Assembly: GCA_005778045.1 (NCBI GenBank)
Contig: SXKQ01000101.1
Span: 1 to 10,906, forward strand
From: Planctomycetia bacterium
Lineage (GTDB): Bacteria > Planctomycetota > UBA1135 > GCA-002686595
DNA: 10,906 nt
Reading direction: 5' to 3'
Below the pieces are notes generated by a model. The model worked only from the letters and a program-made list of their open reading frames with translations. It was not told the DNA's origin and did not search any database. Numbering within the stretch: position 1 is the first letter of the stretch; each line of letters opens with the position of its first letter. The translations under genes were made by a program, and so were the position numbers. Positions 6,626 to 10,906 of the stretch are shown in pieces.

Positions 6626-6663
6626 CCAGCCGAGGCGCGCGACTCTGAGAGGCGTCCTGAACC

Positions 6664-6712
6664 AGCCGCTCGGCTCCCCCACCCGGCTCGGAAGCCGGTT
6701 CCGGGCGCCGGG
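6664..6712. promoter_or_regulatory. Cluster of GC-rich dyads between hemH and hemA
   Basis: Three short inverted repeats follow one another: AGCCG/CGGCT (6664-6675), a perfect CCGGCT/AGCCGG with a 4-base loop (6683-6698), and CCGG/CCGG-type symmetry within 6701-6712. They lie in the middle of the divergent spacer, between the two candidate promoters. They may be protein-binding sites or insulate the two directions. In DNA this GC-rich, short dyads also arise by chance. Confidence 0.25.
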
Positions 6713-6761
6713 AGGGCGGAAACGGCCATCTCGGGCCCAAGTGCGAGAGATTTCGCGCACG

Positions 6762-6779
6762 TGACAGAGCGATGACAGA
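6762..6779 (+). promoter_or_regulatory. Direct repeat TGACAGA x2 upstream of hemA
   Basis: TGACAGA occurs at 6762-6768 and again at 6773-6779, a period of 11 bases, close to one DNA helical turn. The second copy ends 18 bases before the candidate -10 (6798), so it covers the -35 region. This layout is usual for an activator or repressor that binds one face of the helix. No regulator is identified. Confidence 0.35.
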
Positions 6780-6797
6780 ATGCGCGGAGGCGCGGCC

Positions 6798-6803
6798 TAT
6801 CTT
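6798..6803 (+). promoter_or_regulatory. Candidate -10 element for hemA
   Basis: TATCTT matches the TAnnnT core of a -10 element and ends 9 bases before the hemA ATG at 6813. Transcription would begin within about three bases of the start codon, giving a nearly leaderless mRNA. The lack of any Shine-Dalgarno sequence before hemA agrees. The best -35-like hexamer, ATGACA (6772-6777), is 20 bases away, which is long. Confidence 0.4.
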
Positions 6804-6812
6804 ACCCTCGAC

Positions 6813-8072
6813 ATGGAACGCATCGGGATCGTGGGCCTGTCGCTGCAGGAGACGGACGTCGCGGGGCTCGAGCGCCTGCAACGCCCGGATTCGGAGCACT
6901 TCGAGCTGTGTGCGCGAGAACTCGCGGACGAGCTCGGCGCCAGCGAGCTCGTGCTGCTCACGACCTGCAACCGCGTCGAAGTGGTCTTCGCGCGCGAGCT
7001 CGGACACCTGCCCGAAGCCGCCGACCGCGAGGCCGTCGCGCGCCGGCTCGGCCTCGCCGACGGCGATCCGGCGCGCGCGCTCATGCACATGCACTTGGGC
7101 GGGAGCGCGGTTCGCCATCTCTTCCGCGTTGCGTGCTCGCTCGACTCGGTGGTGCTCGGCGAAGACCAGATCCTCGCGCAAGTGCGCGATGCGTTCGCGC
7201 GCTGCGAGCGCGCGGGGCTCGTCGGGCGGCTGCTCGGCAGGCTCTTCGAGCACAGCTTCCAGATCGGGAAGCAGGTGCGCACCGAGACCGAACTCTCACG
7301 CATCCCAGTGTCGGTGGTGAGCATCGGCCTCGAGGAGATCGCGCGCCACTTCAAGGACGCGATGCCGCGCGTGGCGCTCGCGGGAGCCGGCGCGATGGCC
7401 GAGCTCGTGGTGAAGAACGCGGTGGATCACGGCGTGAAGATCGCGGCCATCGCCAACCGCACGCTGCCGCGCGCGCAACGCCTCGCCGCGACGTGCGGCG
7501 CGCAGGCGCTCGCGCTCGACGCGCTGCTCGAGTCCCGCGGCGGCTTCGACGTGATCGTCACGGCGACCTCGATGCCCGGCTACGTGCTCGATCGCGCGCG
7601 CCTGCTCACGTTCGCGCAGCACACGCCGCTCGGGCGGCCCCTGCTCGCGGTCGACCTCGCGGTTCCGCGCGACGTCGAGCCGATCGACGAGCCGCAGGTC
7701 GAGGTGATCGACATGGAGCGCCTGCGCGCCGCGGCCGAAGGCAATCGCGCGCTGCGCTCCGCGGCAGCCGCGCAGGCGGAGGCGCTCATCGAGCGCAAGG
7801 TCGAGGTCTTCACGCGCCGCTCGACGCAGTTTGCGCTCAACGAGACCATCGCCGAAATGCACAGCGAGTCGGAGAGCGTGTTCGAGAAGGAACTCGCGCA
7901 GCTCTTCACCGGCAAGCTCGCGCACATTCCCGCCGACGATCGTCGCGCGATCGAGCACTGGGCGCGCACGGCCTTCGGGCGCGTGTCGCACGTGCCGATC
8001 AGCGCGATCAAGCGGCTGTCGAGCGACAAGGCGCTGTTCGGCAACGGCAACGGCGCGGAGAGTGCAACTTGA
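6813..8072 (+). CDS. hemA: Glutamyl-tRNA reductase
   Basis: HemA reduces glutamyl-tRNA to glutamate-1-semialdehyde with NADPH, the first committed step of the C5 tetrapyrrole route. The product is 419 residues from ATG 6813, where the family start MERIGIVGLS begins; an earlier ATG at 6780 adds 11 residues of no family character and would swallow the -10. Features in order are LLTTCNRVEV with the catalytic Cys52, LGEDQILAQVRDAF at 115-128, the NADPH-binding GAGAMAELV (191-199) and NRTL (215-218), and the DLAVPRDVEP strand (281-290). A helical dimerisation region follows (ALIERKVEVF onward). The final ~10 residues (GNGNGAESAT) are low complexity. Its stop overlaps the next start (TTGA), making it the first gene of a coupled hem operon. 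It faces hemH divergently. Confidence 0.96.
   Translation: MERIGIVGLSLQETDVAGLERLQRPDSEHFELCARELADELGASELVLLTTCNRVEVVFARELGHLPEAADREAVARRLGLADGDPARALMHMHLGGSAVRHLFRVACSLDSVVLGEDQILAQVRDAFARCERAGLVGRLLGRLFEHSFQIGKQVRTETELSRIPVSVVSIGLEEIARHFKDAMPRVALAGAGAMAELVVKNAVDHGVKIAAIANRTLPRAQRLAATCGAQALALDALLESRGGFDVIVTATSMPGYVLDRARLLTFAQHTPLGRPLLAVDLAVPRDVEPIDEPQVEVIDMERLRAAAEGNRALRSAAAAQAEALIERKVEVFTRRSTQFALNETIAEMHSESESVFEKELAQLFTGKLAHIPADDRRAIEHWARTAFGRVSHVPISAIKRLSSDKALFGNGNGAESAT
8057..8062 (+). promoter_or_regulatory. Shine-Dalgarno for the TTG start of hemCD
   Basis: GGAGAG lies 6 bases before TTG 8069, which is good spacing. It sits in the last codons of hemA. It decides the start of the HemC-HemD protein, because no ATG is available at the family start and the first residues KIRIGTRGS follow the TTG directly. 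Confidence 0.75.
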
Positions 8073-9715
8073 AAATACGCATCGGGACGCGCGGCTCCGA
8101 TCTCGCGCTGTGGCAGGCTCATCACATCCAGTCGCTGCTCCAGCGGGCAGGCGCGAAGGTCGACATCCTCGTGCTCAAGACGAAGGGCGACCTGATCGAC
8201 AACGTCCCGCTCTCGAAGGTCGAGGGCAAGGCATTCTTCACGGCGGAGATCGAGCGCGCGCTGCTCGACCACGAGGTCGACGTCGCCGTGCACAGCCACA
8301 AGGACCTACCCACGGAGATGACTCCGGGGCTCGTGATCGCGGCGGTGCCGCCGCGCGCGACGCACAACGAGCGCCTGCTCGTGCACCCTGACGCGCACGA
8401 TCCGCACGCGCCGTTCCTGCCGCTCAAGCGCGGTGCGCGCGTCGGCACGAGCGCGCCACGACGCCTCGAGCTGCTCAAGACGCTGCGTCCGGACCTGCAG
8501 GTGCTCGACCTGCGCGGCAACGTTCCGACGCGCGTGCGCAAGGCGCGCGAAGGCGCGTACGACGCGGTGGTGCTCGCCGCGGCAGGTCTCGATCGACTGC
8601 AGCTCTCGACCGAGGGGCTCGTGGCCGTCGATCTCGCACTCGACACGTTCGTGCCGGCGCCGGCGCAGGGCGCGCTGGCGATTCAGGTGCGGGCGGACGA
8701 TCGCCCGGTGTACGAGCTGTGCCGCGCGTGCTTGCACGATGCCGCCACCGAGCAGGCCATCGCGGCCGAGCGCTCGCTGCTCGTCGGCGCGGGCGGCGGC
8801 TGCAGCCTGCCGCTCGCCGCGGCGGTTCTCCCTGAAGGCACGCACAGCTTCGTCGCGCACGGCTTCCTCGGTGCCGGACATCCGGTCGGGACCACGCACG
8901 CGCGCTGGGTCGCGGCACGCGGCACGACGCCGGCCGAGGCCATGAAGGTCGTGCTCGATGAGCTGGTCGCGGGCCGCGCAACGCGCACAGGTCCGCTGCG
9001 CGGCCTGAAGGTCGCGCTGGCGGGCTCGGCGCAAGATGGCTCGCAACTCGGCGAGCGTCTCGCGGCCCTCGGCGCCGACGTGCGCACGGAGCGCGTGATC
9101 GAGCTCGAGCCGCTCGCCGGCGTCGACCTCGATGGATTCCTCTCTCGCGCGCGCAGCGGAGACGTGATCGCCGTCACGAGCCGGCAGGCCGCTCACATGC
9201 TCGCGGGTCGCAAGGTCGCGGCCGGCGTGCGCTTCGCCGCAGTCGGGCGCTCGAGCGCCCGGGAGCTCGCGAGCGGCGGCTTCGAAGTCGCGTGGACCGG
9301 CGAGAGCGGCGCGCGCGAGCTCGCGGGACGGATCGAGGTCGCGCAGGGTGGCCGCGTGCACTGGCCGTGTGCCCAAGATGCGCTGCCCGACCTCGCCGAC
9401 GCGCTCGCCACGCGCGGCATCACGCTCGAACGGCTCCCGATCTATCGCACGGGCGTCGTGCGCGCCGTGCAGCTCGAGCGCGACATCGACGTGCGCGTGT
9501 ACATGAGCCCGTCGGCCGTCGAAGCCGCGCTCGCTTGGGAGCGCGCACACCCCGGCCGCACCACCGTGCGCTTCGCGCTCGGCTCGACCACGGCTGCGGC
9601 GCTTAAGTCCGCGAGCCTCGAAGCGGTGCAGCCCGCGTGCGCCGACACCCCGATCACCGAGGAGCTCGTCGCAGGGCTCCACCGCCTCGTCCACAGCACG
9701 GTTCCCCAACGATGA
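8069..9715 (+). CDS. hemCD: HemC-HemD fusion: porphobilinogen deaminase / uroporphyrinogen-III synthase
   Basis: One 548-residue polypeptide carries two consecutive enzymes. HemC (~1-308) joins four porphobilinogens into hydroxymethylbilane: KIRIGTRGSDLALWQA start, catalytic Asp79 in HSHKDLP, VGTSAPRR (125-132), LRGNVPTRVRKA (148-159), PAPAQGALAIQVR (196-208), and Cys245 in AGGGCSLPLAA for the dipyrromethane cofactor. HemD (~310-548) closes the ring to uroporphyrinogen III. It is a fast-diverging family, recognised from GLKVALAGS, the VIAVTSRQAA and VYMSPSAVEA strands, the RFALGSTTAAAL stretch and the PITEELVAGL end. There is no stop or frameshift between them. The TTG start overlaps hemA by 4 bases and the TGA overlaps hemB by 4. 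The open frame extends upstream through hemA but lacks family character there. A fusion can pass the unstable bilane directly between sites. Confidence 0.92.
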   Translation: MKIRIGTRGSDLALWQAHHIQSLLQRAGAKVDILVLKTKGDLIDNVPLSKVEGKAFFTAEIERALLDHEVDVAVHSHKDLPTEMTPGLVIAAVPPRATHNERLLVHPDAHDPHAPFLPLKRGARVGTSAPRRLELLKTLRPDLQVLDLRGNVPTRVRKAREGAYDAVVLAAAGLDRLQLSTEGLVAVDLALDTFVPAPAQGALAIQVRADDRPVYELCRACLHDAATEQAIAAERSLLVGAGGGCSLPLAAAVLPEGTHSFVAHGFLGAGHPVGTTHARWVAARGTTPAEAMKVVLDELVAGRATRTGPLRGLKVALAGSAQDGSQLGERLAALGADVRTERVIELEPLAGVDLDGFLSRARSGDVIAVTSRQAAHMLAGRKVAAGVRFAAVGRSSARELASGGFEVAWTGESGARELAGRIEVAQGGRVHWPCAQDALPDLADALATRGITLERLPIYRTGVVRAVQLERDIDVRVYMSPSAVEAALAWERAHPGRTTVRFALGSTTAAALKSASLEAVQPACADTPITEELVAGLHRLVHSTVPQR

Positions 9716-10680
9716 AGATCCGTCCCCGCCGACTCCGTGCCACGGCCCTCCTGCGCGAGGCCGTCGCCGAAACGCAGTTCCGCGTCGCGCAGCTCATCCA
9801 ACCGCACTTCGTGATCGAGGACACGAACGGGGTGCAGGAGATCTCGTCGATGCCGGGCATCGAGCGCATGGGCATCACGCGCCTCGTCGAGCGCGTGGGC
9901 CGCGACCTCGACCTCGGCGTCACGAACGTGTTGCTGTTCGGCCTGACCGAGCACAAGGACCTGCGCGGCGCGAGCGCGACCGACGCGAATGGCCTCGTGC
10001 CGCGCGCGGTGCGCGCCCTGCGCGAGCGCCACGGCGACCGACTCACGATCATGACCGACGTGTGCCTGTGCGGCTCGCTCGAGCACGGCCACTGCGGGAT
10101 CCTGAAGGACGGCAAGGTGCTCAACGACGAGGCGCTGCCAATCCTCTCGGCCATGGCGCTCGCGCACGCGCGCGCAGGCGCCGACGTGGTCGCGCCAAGC
10201 GACATGATGGATGGTCGTGTCGCGGCGATCCGCGCGACGCTCGATGCGAGCGGGTACTCGGACACAGCGCTGATGAGCTACTCCACCAAGTTCGCGTCGG
10301 CGTTCTACGGACCTTTCCGCGAAGCCGCGGACAGCGCCCCGAAGTCCGGGGATCGCAAGAGCTACCAGATGGACCATCGCAACGGGCGCGAGGCCCTGCG
10401 CGAGAGTCTGCTCGACGAGCAGGAAGGCGCTGACATCCTGATGGTGAAACCCGCGCTCTCGTACCTCGACGTGATCCGCACCATCAAGGACCGCACGCTC
10501 GTCCCGCTCGCCGCCTACAACGTGTCCGGCGAGTACTCGATGGTGAAGGCCGCGGCCGCGAAGGGCTGGGTCGACGAGAAGCTCGTCGTGCGCGAGATCC
10601 TGAACTCGATGTTCCGCGCCGGTGCGGATCTCGTTATCAGCTACCACGGTCGCGAGGCTCGCGAGAAGGGCTGGATCTGA
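9712..10680 (+). CDS. hemB: Delta-aminolevulinic acid dehydratase (porphobilinogen synthase)
   Basis: HemB condenses two 5-aminolevulinates into porphobilinogen. The product is 322 residues from ATG 9712, which overlaps the hemCD stop (ATGA). The Zn-ligand motif [14 protein letters not shown] is complete, with Cys118, Cys120 and Cys128, so this is a zinc-dependent enzyme rather than the Asp-rich magnesium type. The two active-site lysines are in [15 protein letters not shown] (Lys193) and [12 protein letters not shown] (Lys246, the Schiff-base lysine by homology). [16 protein letters not shown] and [15 protein letters not shown] are also typical. Length is normal and the gene is intact. There is no clear Shine-Dalgarno sequence, so it probably relies on coupling from hemCD. 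It overlaps hemL by one base (TGATG). Confidence 0.97.
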   Translation: MKIRPRRLRATALLREAVAETQFRVAQLIQPHFVIEDTNGVQEISSMPGIERMGITRLVERVGRDLDLGVTNVLLFGLTEHKDLRGASATDANGLVPRAVRALRERHGDRLTIMTDVCLCGSLEHGHCGILKDGKVLNDEALPILSAMALAHARAGADVVAPSDMMDGRVAAIRATLDASGYSDTALMSYSTKFASAFYGPFREAADSAPKSGDRKSYQMDHRNGREALRESLLDEQEGADILMVKPALSYLDVIRTIKDRTLVPLAAYNVSGEYSMVKAAAAKGWVDEKLVVREILNSMFRAGADLVISYHGREAREKGWI

Positions 10681-10811
10681 TGCACCCGTTGCTCGAGCGC
10701 GCGATGAAGGTCATGCCCGGCGGGGTCTCGAGCCCCGTACGCGCGTTCCTCGCCGTCGGCGGGGAGCCGCCGATCGTCGCCAAGGCACGCGGCGCGGAGA
10801 TCACTTTTTAG
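10680..10811 (+). CDS. hemL: Glutamate-1-semialdehyde 2,1-aminomutase, N-terminal fragment cut off at a junction
   Basis: HemL converts glutamate-1-semialdehyde to 5-aminolevulinate using PLP. Only the start is present. ATG 10680 overlaps the hemB stop by one base, AAGGG lies about 10 bases upstream, and the frame reads [20 protein letters not shown] then RAFLAVGG, the typical HemL beginning. Family character lasts to about residue 42 (KARGAEIT), where an Asp-x-Asp-Gly segment is expected. Instead the frame gives one Phe and a TAG at 10809-10811. Normal length is about 430 residues, so the PLP lysine and the rest are missing. The break coincides with an abrupt fall in GC content. HemL is the natural partner of HemA and is expected in this operon, so an intact copy probably exists in the true genome. 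Confidence 0.88.
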   Translation: MHPLLERAMKVMPGGVSSPVRAFLAVGGEPPIVAKARGAEITF

Positions 10812-10906
10812 GATAAATGCTGCCTAGACAAGTTTTTAGTAATAAACCCCATAGCCCCTAAACGTAAAGACTCAAACACCAATTCTCTATCGTCCAAACC
10901 AGAATA
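10804..10906. other. Low-GC segment joined to hemL
   Basis: From about 10804 to the right edge the base composition changes at once. By hand count, 37 of the last 96 bases are G or C, against strongly GC-rich sequence before it. The join falls after GAGATCAC, where hemL loses family character. No inverted repeat end, target duplication or tRNA is visible at the border, though only one border is in view. An assembly chimera or the first bases of an inserted element are the two readings. Confidence 0.75.
10808..10906 (-). CDS. Fragment of a response-regulator receiver domain
   Basis: Read on the minus strand from the right edge, the frame gives 32 residues, [20 protein letters not shown] then [12 protein letters not shown], and a TAA at 10808-10810. 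This resembles the end of a CheY-like receiver: a Ser-Gly after strand 4 (residues 2-3), a helix, then GA-x-GF-x-x-K with the conserved Lys at residue 24, as in NarL/LuxR-type regulators. A receiver should continue about 10-15 residues further and usually into a DNA-binding domain. Here it stops at the same place hemL breaks. Codons are AT-rich (TTA, TTG, AGA, AAA, ATT), unlike every other gene in the window. The piece is too short for a firm call. Confidence 0.5.
   Translation of the reverse strand, partial: YSGLDDRELVFESLRLGAMGFITKNLSRQHLS

Noticed and set aside
6611..6760. Longer start (ATG 6760) for hemH
   Set aside because: It adds 50 residues not found in ferrochelatases and covers the candidate promoter; the family start is at 6610.
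6908..8068. Upstream extension of the HemC-HemD frame through hemA
   Set aside because: Arg/Ala-rich translation without family character. HemC begins at TTG 8069 with a good Shine-Dalgarno sequence.
1..10906. CRISPR arrays, tRNA or rRNA genes, insertion sequences, defence or phage genes
   Set aside because: Reading both strands showed no regular DNA repeats with spacers, no tRNA cloverleaf, no transposase or integrase and no known defence gene. The lipoprotein repeats are protein-level.

Overview
The window is very GC-rich DNA, apart from its last ~100 bases. Coding is dense, with GTG and TTG starts and few Shine-Dalgarno sequences. Two lipoproteins carry a lipobox followed by Ser at +2, and one is a large FG-GAP propeller lipoprotein. 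This fits a Gram-negative environmental bacterium, for example a planctomycete-like or myxobacterium-like lineage. That taxonomic placement is inference; nothing in the window fixes it. No tRNA, rRNA, CRISPR array, insertion sequence or phage gene was seen.

Left half (1-5515), mostly genes of unknown role: the tail of an unrecognised gene; a minus-strand AIM24/TIGR00266-family protein; a divergent lipoprotein with one cadherin-like sandwich and exactly seven FG-GAP-type repeats; a 16-bp stem-loop in the convergent gap; then three minus-strand genes read leftward from 5515. These three are a LEA-like lipoprotein, a small CxCC protein, and a secreted protein with an emfourin-like C-terminal domain. 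The last two are tightly coupled: the AGGAG of the second lies just inside the end of the first. A 24-residue ORF with the look of a single membrane segment sits at 4842-4916.

Right half (5642-10811), a tetrapyrrole locus: hemH (ferrochelatase) is divergent from hemA-hemCD-hemB-hemL. The plus-strand genes overlap by 4, 4 and 1 bases, so they look like one translationally coupled operon. The C5 route runs from glutamyl-tRNA through HemA and HemL to 5-aminolevulinate, then through HemB, HemC and HemD to uroporphyrinogen III. HemC and HemD are one polypeptide here. HemH inserts iron at the end of the pathway; the intermediate steps (HemE, HemF/N, HemG/Y) are not in the window. hemA and hemH each have a TAnnnT -10-like hexamer ending exactly 9 bases before the ATG, which suggests leaderless or nearly leaderless mRNAs.

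At about 10805 hemL breaks off after 42 family-consistent residues. The remaining ~100 bases are AT-rich and encode, on the minus strand, a piece of a response-regulator receiver domain. Two unrelated genes truncated at one point, at the edge of the sequence and with a sharp composition change, most simply mean a chimeric assembly join; a genuine insertion is the alternative. I found no clear new multi-gene system.
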